A stretch of 64,000 nucleotides of DNA from Antedon mediterranea. Taxonomy: Eukaryota > Echinodermata > Crinoidea > Comatulida > Antedonidae. The DNA lies in contig NC_092680.1 of NCBI RefSeq assembly GCF_964355755.1, forward strand, positions 10,827,001 to 10,891,000. The letters are read 5' to 3'. This document shows positions 48,646-60,728 of this stretch, one piece after another (the stretch's first letter is position 1; each line of letters starts with the position of its first letter). The notes under the pieces are model-generated. The model saw only the letters and a list, made by a program, of their open reading frames with translations. It searched no databases and was not told the DNA's origin. A program made the translations under genes and the position numbers.

Positions 48646-50505
48646 TAACGCTTAAAAGAGAACGACGTTTCGACTCCATCATGGGGTCATTATCAAGTCC
48701 AATGAATAAAATATAAAACAACAACTAATTAAGTAGCACAAGCCAAGGGTCAAAGTTTAAATAACAAGAGACCTATTGTCTGACATCCTGTCAAATGAAA
48801 AGCTTAGCTTTTACAGAGTCACTTTGTTTATTCAGACTAGGTTTTAATTGTCTGATATACAACATTTCATAGATAAGACAGTCAAATTTGTTTTTGCATT
48901 TCCTAAGTATACTAAAACATGAATTAATTTTACTGGGATTAACAATCACGTTATGATCCTTCAAATGCTGTCCTATTAAGCATCTACTATGGTGAACAAT
49001 GCGTTGGTAGAGGTGTCGGCATGTATATCCAACATAACTTGCATCGCACAAGTCACATTTAAATTTATACACAACACATTGTTGACTTATAATAGTTGGT
49101 TTCTTTTCGACTTTCCTAATGTTATCTTTAACTTTTTTACTTATGAATACAGGGACAATGTTTTTGTTTATCTTGTGACTTAGTTGGCATAGTTGTCGCT
49201 TGACGGAGTTCGCAGATTTCTGGTCTTTGAATTGCAGGATGATTCGCACTGGTATTTCGGATAAATCTGTTTCATCTTCTGCAGTGTTGTTATTGCTCTC
49301 TGCTGGTTTAAAGTTCTGTATGGTTGTTGTTATTAGTTCATCTGGATATTTCAGACGCTTAAAAATCTTCCTTAGAATTTCACATTCATCATTAAAAAGC
49401 TGGTGGGTCGACGATAGTTTGTAAGCCCGATTTAACATAGTTATAATAAGTGACCTTTTATACTTGTTGTCAACGTGACTATTGTAGTGTAGCAATAAGC
49501 CTGTGTCTGTTGGCTTTCTGTAAACCCGTGTGTGCAATTTTCCCAAATCTTTGGTTATGAGCATTCCTAGGAAAGGGATTGAATTGTTCACGGCAGTTTC
49601 CATTGTGAACGCTATCGCAGGATGGGTTGTGTTGAGTAAAGCTAAAAATTCATTGGCTGCTTCTAGATTTGGCATGAATACTAGTGTGTCATCAACATAC
49701 CGTTTGTAGTATTTGGGCATGTGGTTGGTAGATTCAAGGCGTTCCTCGATGTGGCACATAAATACATTTGCAATAAGGGGCCCTAGAGGTGATCCCATTG
49801 CAACTCCATCAACCTGGTCATACAAGTTACCATTAAATTGGAATAGCTGATCTTTCGTTGCTATATTGAGGAGTACAATTAAATCGTCCTTATCTAAGTT
49901 TAGTCCATAATTATCATTGAGCCAGTTTTTAGTAAATGCTTTATCAGCAAAAATTTGAATTGTCTCGGTTAAAGGAACATTTGTGAATAAGGACGAGACA
50001 TCATATGATTCCAAAATATCACTAGCATTAATAACGGTGGAGCGTATATCAGCTGACAAGCTAAATACATCATCTATTGTATATGCGTTCTGGGATAGCG
50101 GTTTTAACTTCTCATCCAGCCACTGAGCTAATTTATAATTGTAAGTACCTGTTGCTGACAAGATTGGTCTCATAGATAACTTTTCTTTGTGTGTTTTAGG
50201 CAATCCATACAAATGAGCTAACCTTGATCAGGTTTGACAAATTGATTTAGCAATTTCTTTTGGAAGAATTTTATGAACCGTTGAAATCATATCTTTCTCC
50301 TTTTTCAGGAGTGGATGGTAATGTGTCATTGGTCTTCCTCTTGTTCTTGGTTGTTCAGTAGAGATTGGTATAAATTTGGAAACATTGTTGACTGATGCTT
50401 CACATAATAAATGTTCATATTCACTTCTATCCATGACTGCTACTCCTGATCCTTTGTCTGGCTTTGTGATGATTATATCATCTCTCTTCTTTAATTGTTT
50501 AAAAT
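48646..50505 (-). pseudogene. Penelope-like element, copy 2, 5' truncated
   Basis: Tandem to copy 1 and about 97 percent alike. One uninterrupted frame (50212-48791, 473 residues) contains the reverse transcriptase from YGLPKTHK through YKRYVDDTLVF and the GIY-YIG domain with CDLCDASYVGYT. A TGA replaces the Gly codon just upstream (about 50,228), separating the N-terminal part at 50434-50228. The upstream end stops inside KPDKG and fuses to the tRNA-like array at about 50,505. The terminal block with the AACGCTTAAAAGAGAACGAC repeat lies at 48,647-48,700, between the two copies. Head-to-tail partial tandems are usual for this group. Confidence 0.88.
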
Positions 50506-53500
50506 AAATATTGTTTGTAAGGTTTGAGTGATTTCAATAGTGGGTTCGAACTTCTATGGATAATTTTTTTCTTTTTTTTTTTATTTGAAAATAAATATTG
50601 TTTTTGAAAGTGAAATATTGTTATAGTTGTAAATGTCAGGCCTAAACAAGTGGACCTTTTTTAAAATCAGAAACAAAGTTGCATAACATTATTTTTCATT
50701 GATTGATCATTCATTTCAAATAAATAGACTATTATCAGCTCTTCACTCATCTACTGGGTTGTGGCGTAACCGGTAATGCTCAGGTTTGAGTTCTCTCAGT
50801 AGTCGGTTCAAACATCTAGGAAAATGTTTTCTTTTTTTTTTTAATTGAAAATAAATTTTGTTTTTGATAGTCAGATATTTTTATGGTTGTAAATGTCATG
50901 CCTGACCAAGTCGACCTTTTTAAAAATCAGAAATAAAGTTGCACAGCATTATTTTTCATTGATTGATCATCCATTCATATAAAGAGACTATTATCAGCTC
51001 TTCAGTCATCTTCTGGTTTGTGGCGTAACGGGTAATGCTCAGGTTTGAGTGCTCTCAATAGTGGTTTCGAACCTCTAGGGATATTTTTTCTCTCTTTTTT
51101 TTATTGAAAATAAATATTTTTTTTTGAAAATGAGATATTTTGAGGGTTGTAAATGTCAGGCCTAAACAAGTGGACATTTTTTTTCAATCAGAAACAAAGT
51201 TGCATAGCATTATTTTTCATTGATTGATCATCCATTCATATAAATAGACTATTATCATCTCTTCAGTCATCTACTGGTTTGTGGCGTAACGGGTAATGCT
51301 CAGGTTTGAGTGCTCTCAATAGTGGTTTCGAACCTCTAGGAATATCTTTTCTCTTTTTTTTTTAATTAAAAATAAATATTGTTTTTGAAAGTGAAATATT
51401 GTTATAGTTGTAAATGTCAGGCCTAAACAAGTAGACCTTTTTTTAAAATCAGAAACAAAGTTGCATAGCATTATTTTTCATTGATTGATCATCCATTCAT
51501 ATAAATAGACTATTATCATCTCTTCAGTCATCTACTGGTTTGTGGCGTAACGGGTAATGCTCAGGTTTGAGTGCTCTGAGTAGTGGGTTCTAACCTCTAG
51601 GGATATTTCTTTTTCCTTTTTTTTTTAATTGAAAACAAATATTTTTTTTGAAAATGAGATATTTAACCTTTTTTAAAATCAGAAACAAAGTTGCATGGCA
51701 TTATTTTTCATTGATTGATCATTAATTTCGTATTATCAGCTCTTCAGTAATCTACTGGTTTGTGGCGTAACTGGTAATACCCAGGTTCGAGTGCTCTCAG
51801 TAGCGGGTTCCAACCTCTAGGGATATTGCTTTTTTTTTCTTATTGAAAATAAATATTTTTTTTGAAAATGAGATATTTTGAGGGTTGTAAATGTCAGGCT
51901 TAAACAAACGGATCTTTTTTTCAATCAGAAACAAAGTTGCATGGCATTATTTTTCATTGATTGATCATTCATTTCATATAAATAGACTATTATCAGCTCT
52001 TCAGTCATCTACTGGTTTGTGGCGTAACGGGTAATGCTCAGGTTTGAGTGCTCTGAGTAGTGGGTCGAACCTCTAGGGATATTTTTTTTCTTCTTTTTTT
52101 TATTGAAAATAAATATTGTTTTTGATAGTGAGATATTTTTATGGTTGTAAATGTCATGTCTAACCAAGTCGACCTTTTTAAAAATCAGAAATGAAGTTGC
52201 ATAGCATTATTTTTCATTGATTGATCATACATTCATATAAATAGACTATTATCAGCTCTTCAGTCATCTACTGGTTTGTGGCGTAACGGGTAATGCTCAG
52301 GTTTGAGTGCTCGCAGTAGTGGGTTCGAACCTCTACAGGATTTTTTTATATTTTTTTTTATTGAAAATAAATATTGTTTTTGAAAGTGAGATATTTTATG
52401 GTTGTAAATGTCAGGCCTAACTAAGTGAACCTTTTTTAAAATCAGAAACAAAGTTGCATAACATCATTTTACATTGATTGATCATTCATTTCATATAAAT
52501 AGACTATTATGATCTCTTCAGGCATCTACTGGTTTGTGGCGTAACCGGTAATGCTCAGGTTTGAGTTCTCTCAGTAGTGGGTTTGAACCTCTTGGGATAG
52601 TTTTTTTTTCTTTCTTTTTTTTTATTGAAAATAAATGTTGTTTTTGAAAGTGAGATATTTTGAGTGTTGTAAATGCTAGGCCTAAAGAAAAGGACCCTTT
52701 TTAAAATCAGAAACAAAGTTGCATAACATCATTTTACATTGATTAATTATTTATTTCATATAAATAGAGTATTATTAGCTCTTTAGTCATCTACTGGTTT
52801 GTGGCGTAGCGGGTAATACTCAAGTTTGAGTGCTCGCAGTAGTGGGTTCGCACCTCTAAGGATATTTTTATTTATTTTTTTTTTAAATTGAAAATAAATA
52901 TTGTTTTTGAAAGTGAGATATTTTGAGGGTTGTAAATGTCAGGCCTAAAGAAGTGGACCTTTTTTAAAATCAGAAACAAAGTTGCATGGCAATATTTTTC
53001 ATTGATTGATCATTAATTTCATATTATCAGCTCTTCGGTAATCTACTGGTTTGTGGTGTAACGGGTAATACCCAGGTTCGAGTGCTCTCAGTAGCGGGTT
53101 CCAACCTCTAGGGATATTGCTTTTTTTTTCTTATTTAAAATAAATATTTTTTTTGAAAATTAGATATTTTGAGGGTTGTACATGTCAGGCCTAAACAAAC
53201 GGATCTTTTTTTCAATCAGAAACAAAGTTGCATGGCATTATTTTTCATTGATTGATCATTCATTTCATATAAATAGACTATTATCAGCCATTCAGTCATC
53301 TACTGGTTTGTAGCGTAACGGGTAATACTCAGGTCTGAGTGCTCTCAGTAGTGGGGTCTAACCTCTAGGGATATTTCTTTTTTCTTTTTTTTTTAAATGA
53401 AAATAAATATTGTTTTTGATAGTGAGATATTTTTATGGTTGTAAATGTCATGCCTAATCAAGTCGACCTTTTTAAAAATCAGAAATAAAGTTGCATAGCA

Positions 53501-54188
53501 TTATTTTTCATTGATTGATCATCCATTCATATAAATAGACTATTATCAGCTCTTCAGTCATCTACTGGTTTGTGGCGTAACGGGTAATGCTCAGGTTTGA
53601 GTGCTCTGAGTAGTGGGTCGAACCTCTAGGGATATTTTTTTTCTTTTTTTTTTATTGAAAATAAATATTGTTTTTGATAGTGATATATATTTATGGTTGT
53701 AAATGTCATGCCTAACCAAGTCGACCTTTTTAAAAATCAGAAATGAAGTTGCATAGCATTATTTTTCATTGATTGATCATCCATTCATATAAATAGACTA
53801 TTATCAGCTCTTCAGTCATCTACTGGTTTGTGGCGTAACGGGTAATGCTCAGGTTTGAGTGCTCGCAGTAGTGGGTTCGAACCTCTTCGGATAGTTTTTT
53901 TTTTTTTTTTTTTTATTGAAAATAAATATTGTTTTTGAAAGTGAGATATTTTGAGTGTTGTAAATGCTAGGCCTAAAGAAAAGGACCTTTTTTAAAATCA
54001 GAAACAAAGTTGCATAACATCATTTTACATTGATTAATTATTCATTTCATATAAATAGAGTATTATTAGCTCTTCAGTCATCTACTGGTTTGTGGCGTAG
54101 CGGGTAGTGCTCAAGTTTGAGTGCTCGCAGTAGTGGGTTCGCACCTCTAAGGGTATTTTTATTTATTTTTTTTTTAAATTGAAAATGT
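50506..54188 (+). repeat. tRNA-like tandem array, segment 4
   Basis: About 14 head-to-tail units of about 258 bp, from 50,510 to 54,185. At least three sequence types alternate. One has CATGCCTAACCAAGTCGACC, one CAGGCCTAAACAAGTGGACC, and one AGCGGGTTCCAACCTCTAGG with a short GATATTGC. Most units keep an A-box-like TGGCGTAACGGGTAATGC and a B-box-like GGTTCGAACC followed by a long T-run. Minus-strand ORFs of about 64 residues recur in the units and have no family signal. Confidence 0.92.
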
Positions 54189-56222
54189 TTTCTTATTTAT
54201 TTATTTATTTATTCGGTATATAAAAATATATTACAAAACGACAGTCAAGGACTGAAATGAAATGTATTACAAATGACTAAAAATTAGTTAAAATTGCTAT
54301 AAAAATAGAAACATCTTAATAAAATTAGATATCGTACCATACAATTAAAAACATACATGAATAAAAAACCTTAAAACATTCACTTATTACATATCCAAAA
54401 AAGAGCTAGTGGTGCCTATTAATTATATCCACCATGGTGGGAACTGGAGACGACCTAAGTCTGCTGGTTTTACAATGAGGTACTTCTAGAAAGCGGTTGA
54501 CTCTGAGAGACCAAGCTGGCTTATGAAGAGGGGGAAGTATTTCTCTAAACAGCTCGGATTTTAATAAGCCTTCCCCGAAAGACAACACAAGTTTGTTTCT
54601 TCTCTCTACAAGAGTAGGTAAACCAGTTACAGACAATGCATGATCATAGCACAAATAGTTGTTACCTAGCATGATACGCAATGCTCTCTTTTGTACCTTT
54701 TCAATAGACTTGGACATGTCCTTAGTGATAGCGCCATGCCAAACAGGGGCAGCATATTCTAAAATAGGTCTTATATACGCCATATAAACAGTCAACAGAT
54801 CATTAATTAAGATTCCTGCTTTCTTCAAAATGCACAAGGAAAATAAACGTCTAGAAGCTCTAGACACAATATTATTAGTGTTAAGTTCCCATTTCAGGTC
54901 ATTTTGAATGATTACACCAAGAAGCGTCATGTGATCAACTACTTGTAAAATGGAACCACTCAGACTAAAAGAAGGCGATATAATATCATCCGACTTGTCC
55001 TTAAGAAAATTGACAACCAAGATATGGCATTTGGAGGGTTTGGGTATCATATTATTGGATGAACACCAAACACTCAGATCATCTAACAGGGATTGCATGG
55101 AAGGCAAATCACCTTTGCGAACGACCTCCCCAAGGGTGAGGTCATCCACATATTTCCATCGTCTGCAGCAATCAACACAAGCATCGTTAATAAGTACTAG
55201 GAAAAGTACAGGGCCAAGCAATGTCCCCTGTGGGACACCACAAGTCAGTGACTTTGAAGATGACAAAATCCCAGCAAACTTGGTGTTGAGAGAACGGGAA
55301 GTGCGAAAGCTGCAGACGATGGGAATTATGGACGACCTCACACCCAGTTCAATCAACTTTATAATAATAACATTATGATCAACACGATCAAAAGCTTTAG
55401 TAAAGTCAGTGGCACATAGGTTAACATAACATTTACCCTTCTCAACATCTTTGAGTGTAGAGTCAATAAGACTAACAAGATAGTGAGTTGAGGAAGCCTT
55501 TTTCCTACTACCAAATTGACGAGAATCTAATTTACCCTTAATATCTTCAAGAATCCACTTAACAATAAAAGATTCAAATACCCTGGCAAGAACATAGGTA
55601 AGGGAAATAGGTCTAAGGTCAGAGACAGAACTAGCATTCACTGTTTTAGGAATGGGAACTGCAGTAGCCCTTTTCCAAAGGTCGGGGAAAACACCATCCT
55701 TCAATGCATGATTGAAGATATCCGCAACAGGTTCAGCAAGTTCAGGAGCAAAATCTCTATATAGTTTAATAGGAGGTTCATCTGGATGGCCAGCTTTGTT
55801 AGGCTTAAGATTACAAAGGGCTTTTAGGACCTGACCAGCATATATTAAAGGTGGTGGCCCAGGGGCTGGGAGATAAGCAGGCAAATCGTTTAAATTAAGA
55901 GGAGGGATGGCATTACAAACACTAGAGAAATGGGCATTAATCTCAGAGGCAGTTTCAACTTTGGACAGCCCAGGCAAGGTGAAATTAGTATTTTTAGTCT
56001 TAAGATTACATAGTTGTTTAATACCTTTATGCCACATGGCAGGGTTGTTACGTTTAAGACTTAATAAGGAATTACAATAATATTTGTTTTTAGCCTTTCT
56101 AATACAAACTTGGACTAAGTTGCGAATTGAACGCCACTCATCCGTTCTACCAAACCTACGAAACAAATTTTGTCTAGAGTCAATTAATCTTCGAATCTTG
56201 TCGGACATCCAGGGCTTGTCAG
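54189..56222 (-). CDS. LINE C: reverse transcriptase ORF of 600 residues, 5' truncated
   Basis: An uninterrupted minus-strand frame, 56208-54406. Order: a KAKNKYY linker, LKPNKAGHPDEPP, WKRATAVPIPK, then DLRPISLTYVLARVFE, the palm A block CATDFTKAFDRVDH with the catalytic Asp, CGVPQGTLLGPVLF, the palm C block KYVDDLT with the Asp pair, HMTLLGVIIQNDLKW, and a thumb region with AYIRPILEYAAPVW. This is a CR1/Jockey-group non-LTR reverse transcriptase used for target-primed reverse transcription. The endonuclease half is missing, as is usual for 5'-truncated LINE copies. On the minus strand it ends in an (AATA)n tail at 54,195-54,215. The intact frame indicates a recent insertion. No clear target duplication was found; the array flanks look slightly deleted. 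Confidence 0.9.
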
Positions 56223-57830
56223 CAGGATTGAAAGTGAGATATTTTGAGGGTTGTAAATGTCAGGCCTAAAGAAGTGGACCTTTTTTAAAATCAGAAACAA
56301 AGTTGCATGGCAATATTTTTCATTGATTGATCATTAATTTCATATTATCAGCTCTTCAGTCATCTACTGGTTTGTGGCGTAACGGGTAATACCTAGGTTC
56401 GAGTGCTCTCAGTAGCGGGTTCCAACCTCTAGGGATATTGCTTTTTTTTTCTTATTGAAAATAAATTTTTTTTTTGAAAATTAGATATTTTGAGGGTTGT
56501 ACATGTCAGGCCTAAACAAACGGATCTTTTTTTCAATCAGAAACAAAGTTGCATGGCATTATTTTTCATTGATTGATCATTCATTTCATATAAATAGACT
56601 ATTATCAGCCATTCAGTCATCTACTGGTTTGTAGCGTAACGGGTAATACTCAGGTCTGAGTGCTCTCAGTAGTGGGGTCTAACCTCTAGGGATATTTCTT
56701 TTTTCTTTTTTTTTTATTGAAAATAAATATTGTTTTTGATAGTGAGATATTTTTATGGTTGTAAATGTCATGCCTAATCAAGTCGACCTTTTTAAAAATA
56801 AGAAATAAAGTTGCATAGCATTAATTTTCATTGATTGATCATCCATTCATATAAATAGACTATTATCAGCTCTTCAGTCATCTACTGGTTTGTGGCGTAA
56901 CGGGTAATGCTCAGGTTTGAGTGCTCTGAGAAGTGGGTGGAACCTCTAGGAATATTTTTTTCTTTTTTTTTTAAATTGAAAATAAATATGGTTTTTGAAA
57001 GTGAGATATTTTGAGGGTTTTAAATGTCAGGCCTAAACAAGTGGACATTTTTTTCAATCAGAAACAAAGTTGCATGGCATTATTTTTCATTGATTGATCA
57101 TTCATTTCATATAAATAGACTATTATCAGCTCTTCGGTCATCTACTGGTTTGTGGCGTAACGGGTAATGCTCAGGTTTGAGTGCTCTCAATAGTGGTTTC
57201 GAACCTCTAGGGATATTTTTTCTCTTTTTTTTTTAATTGAAAATAAATATTTTTTTTGAAAATGAGATATTTTGAAGGTTGTAAATGTCAGGCCTAAACA
57301 AATGGACATTTTTTTCAATCAGAAACAAAGTTGCATGGCATTATTTTTCATTGATTGATCATTCATTTCATATAAATACACTATTATCAGCTATTCAGTC
57401 ATCTACTGGTTTGTGGCGTAACGGGTAATGCTCAGGTTTGAGTGCTCTGAGTAGTGGGTCGAACCTCTAGGGGAATTTTTTTTCTTTTTTTTTTAAATTG
57501 AAATAAATATTGTTTTTGAAAGTGAGATATTTTGAGGGTTGCAACTGTCAAGCCTAAACAAGTGAACCTTTTTTAAAATCAGAAACAAAGTTGCATGGCA
57601 TTATTTTTCATTGATTGATCATCCATTCATATAAATAAACTATTATCAGCTCTTCACTCATCTACTGGGTTGTGGCGTAACCGGTAATGCTCAGGTTTGA
57701 GTTCTCTCAGTAGTGGGTTCGAATCTCTAGGAATATTTTTTCTTTTTTTTTTAATTGAAAATAAATATTGTTTTTGATAGTGAGATATTTTTATGGTTGT
57801 AAATGTCATGCCTAACCAAGTCGACCTTTT
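56223..57830 (+). repeat. tRNA-like tandem array, segment 5
   Basis: Six and a part units. The first two whole units (56,340-56,880) closely match those at 53,030-53,560 in order and in private variants such as TTTGTAGCGTAACGG and GTGGGGTCTAACC. This shows a higher-order repeat. Confidence 0.9.
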
Positions 57831-57914
57831 TAACAAGCACGAATGTGCAATACTCGGGGTACAGCGAAAGAAGCTGTATACAGACGTATACAGTTAGAAA
57901 GTTAAAGAAAAATA

Positions 57915-57985
57915 GGTTTCGCCAGGGCTCGAACCGGGACCTTCTGCGTGTTAAGCAGACTTGACAACCACTACACTACGAAACC
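57915..57985 (-). tRNA. tRNA-Val(AAC)-like, in MITE copy 2
   Basis: The acceptor stem GGTTTCG/CGAAACC pairs over all 7 bp. The anticodon stem TCTGC/GCAGA is perfect with loop TTAACAC, and A and B boxes are present. One T-stem mismatch and one lost D-stem pair remain. This and the matching one at 60,575 are the best tRNA candidates in the window. Confidence 0.55.
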
Positions 57986-58197
57986 TCTTACATTGAAATT
58001 GTGGGTTACAGAAAGTTTTTTAATCCATTTAAATTACAAATAAATGGTTATAAGCACAAAGCAAAATAAACATGTGTAAAAGTGATAATTACCGATTACA
58101 CAAAATAAGTATTTAAAAAAAAAATAATAAGATATACTGTGTATAATTATCATATTGCGTATACAGTACTTTTCACCATAAAGTTTAAAAAAAAAAA

Positions 58198-58268
58198 GGT
58201 TTAGGCCGGGCTCGAACCAGGTACCTTCTGCGTATTGAGCAAACGTGATAACCACTACGCCAAGAAGC
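58198..58268 (-). tRNA. tRNA-like module 2 in MITE copy 2, degenerate
   Basis: Keeps the D-arm and T-arm promoter boxes. The anticodon loop is changed to TCAATAC and the acceptor stem is mismatched, so it is a pseudo-tRNA. Confidence 0.4.
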
Positions 58269-58429
58269 CGCATATAACCATATAACTACATAACGCTGTG
58301 GTGTGTGTCACACATTGTGGATTCTTAATTAAACAAATTAATTAACAAAAAATAATAAAAATAAAATATACTCTGTATAATTATCATATTGCGTATACAG
58401 TACTTTTCACCATAAAGTTAAAAAAAAAA

Positions 58430-58501
58430 GGTTTCGACCGGGCTCGAAGCAGGTACCTTCTGCGTGTTAAACAAACGTGATAAGCACTACGCCAAGAATC
58501 C
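58430..58501 (-). tRNA. tRNA-like module 3 in MITE copy 2, degenerate
   Basis: A duplicated version of the second module, with the loop TTAACAC, an altered B box (GCTTCGAGCC) and a weak acceptor stem. Confidence 0.4.
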
Positions 58502-58770
58502 GCATATAACCATATAACTACATAACGCTGTGGTGTGTGTCACACATTGTGGCTTCTTAATTAAACAAATTAATTAACAAAAAATTAAAAATCCGGCTCT
58601 ATAGCTTTGAGGACATGTCCCTGTAGTATGTTCATGCCAAATCCCAGCTCAATACTATAACGAATAAGGGAGGAGTAGTACTTTAAAAATCGCACTTTTT
58701 ACTCAATAGTGTCCAGATGGAGGAAGAGAAGGAGAAAATGAGTAAGTACTAGACTCGGGTACCCCGAGTA

Positions 58771-60021
58771 AAAATCAGAAATGAAGTTGCATAGCATTAT
58801 TTTTCATTGATTGATCATCCATTCATATAAATAGACTATTATCAGCTCTTCACTCATCTATTGGGTTGTGGCGTAACCGGTACTGCTCAGGTTTGAGTTC
58901 TCTCAGTAGTGGGTTCGAATCTCTAGGAATATTTATTCTTTTTTTTTTAATTGAAAATAAATATTTTTTTTGAAAGTGAGATATTTTGAGGATTGCAACT
59001 GTCAAGCCTAAACAAGTTAACCTTTTTTAAAGTCAGAAACAAAGTTGCATGGCATTATTTTTCATTGATTGATCATCTATTTAATATAAATAGACTATTA
59101 TCAGCTCTTCAGACATCTACTGGTTTGCGGCGTAACGGGTAATCCTCAGGTTTGAGTGATTTCAATAGTGGGTTCGAACTTCTAGGGATATTTTTTTTCT
59201 TTTTTTTTTATTCGAAAATAAATATTGTTTTTGAAAGTGAAATATTGTTATAGTTCTAAATGTCAGGCCTGAAAAGTGGACCTTTTTTAAAATCAGAAAC
59301 AAAGTTGCATAACATTATTTGTCATTGATTGATCATTCATTTCATATAAATAGACTATTATCAGCCCTTCACTCATCTACTGGGTTGTGGCGTAACCGGT
59401 AGTTACCTCTAGGGATATTTTTATTTATTTTCTTTTTAAATTGAAAATAAATATTGTTTTTGAAAGTGAGATATTTTGAGGGTTGTAAATGTCAGGCCTA
59501 AACAAGTGGAAAGTTGCATGGCATTATTTTTTTTGATTGATCATTAATTTCATTTAAATAGACTATTATCAGCTCCTCAGTCATCTACTGGTTTGTGGCG
59601 TAACGGGTAATACTCAGGTCTGAGTGCTCTCAGTAGTGGGTTCTAACCTCTAGGGATATTTCTTTTTTCTTTTTTTTTTAATTGAAAATAAATATTTTTT
59701 TTGAAAATGAGATATTTAACCTTTTCTAAAATCAGAAACAAAGTTGCATGGCATTATTTTTCATTGATTGATCATTAATTTCATATTATCAGCTCTTCAG
59801 TAATCTACTGGTTTGTGGCGTAACGGGTAATACCCAGGTTCGAGTGCTCTCAGTAGCGGGTTCCAACCTCTACGGATATTGCTTTTTTTTTTCTTATTGA
59901 ATAGGTTCGAACCTATACGCGTATTTTTTTTCTTTTTTTTTTAATTGAAAATAAATATTGTTTTTGAAAGTGAGATATTTTTATGGTTGTAAATGTCATG
60001 CCTAACCAAGTGGACCGTTTT
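58771..60021 (+). repeat. tRNA-like tandem array, segment 6
   Basis: About five units, several with internal deletions (for example at 59,400 and 59,890, where units are spliced together within the T-run). Ends at the third MITE. Confidence 0.88.
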
Positions 60022-60290
60022 TACTCGGGGTACCCGAGTCTAGTACTTACTCATTTTCTCCTTCTCTTCCTCCATCTGGACACTATTGAGTAAAAAGTGC
60101 GATTTTTAAAGTACTACTCCTCCCTTATTCGTTATAGTATTGAGCTGGGATTTGGCATGAACATACTACAGGGACATGTCCTCAAAGCTATAGAGCCGGA
60201 TTTTTAATTTTTTGTTAATTAATTTGTTTAATTAAGAAGCCACAATGTGTGACACGTACCACAGCGTTATGTAGTTATATGGTTATATGC

Positions 60291-60361
60291 GGATTCTTGG
60301 CGTAGTGGTTATCACGTTTGCTTAACACGCAGAAGGTACCTGGTTCGAGCCCGGACGAAAC
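60291..60361 (+). tRNA. tRNA-Val(AAC)-like module, in MITE copy 3
   Basis: Contains GTAGTGGTTATCACGTTTGC, the loop TTAACAC and CTGGTTCGAGCCCGG. The acceptor stem is imperfect and a T-run follows directly. Confidence 0.45.
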
Positions 60362-60574
60362 TTTTTTTTTTTTTATTTATGGTGAAAAGTACTGTATAGG
60401 CAATATGATAATTATACAGAGTATATCTTATTTTTATTATTTTTTAAAATACTTATTTTGTGTAATCGGTAATTATCACTTTTACACATGTTTATTTTGC
60501 TTTGTGCTTATTACCATTTATTTGTAATTTAAATGGATTAAAAAACTTTCTGTAACCCAAATTTTTAATGTAAG

Positions 60575-60645
60575 AGGTTTCGTAGTGTAGTGGTTGTCAA
60601 GTCTGCTTAACACGCAGAAGGTCCCGGTTCGAGCCCTGGCGAAAC
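60575..60645 (+). tRNA. tRNA-Val(AAC)-like, in MITE copy 3
   Basis: Same as the one at 57,915: perfect 7-bp acceptor stem and perfect anticodon stem, with one T-stem mismatch and one D-stem mismatch. It is followed within a few bases by CTATTTTCTT. Confidence 0.55.
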
Positions 60646-60728
60646 CTATTTTCTTTACTTTCTAACTGTATACGTCTGTATACAGCTTCTTTCGCTGTAC
60701 CCCGAGTATTGCACATTCGTGCTTGTTA

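Larger units (their letters stand above)
57833..58768 (-). mobile_element. tRNA-Val-bearing MITE, copy 2
   Basis: 936 bp, inserted in the array with a TA duplication: TTTTTA before ACAAGCACG and CCCCGAG before TAAAAATCAG. It matches copy 1, with an extra internal duplication that adds a third tRNA-like module. No protein gene. Confidence 0.82.
60024..60726 (+). mobile_element. tRNA-Val-bearing MITE, copy 3, inverted
   Basis: 703 bp in the opposite orientation to copy 2, with TA on both sides (TTTTTA before CTCGGGG, CTTGT before TAAAATCAG). Three copies in one window, two inserted at the same TTTTTAAAA site of different array units, point to recent mobility with a TA target. Confidence 0.82.

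Noticed and set aside
46644-49424. Plus-strand ORFs of 64-74 residues repeated in both Penelope copies
   Set aside because: Antisense to the reverse transcriptase and GIY-YIG coding frame.
50506-54188. Minus-strand ORFs of about 63 residues in each tRNA-like unit
   Set aside because: They run through the T-run (Lys-rich) and the tRNA-like part; no start context or family match, and each is broken in many units.
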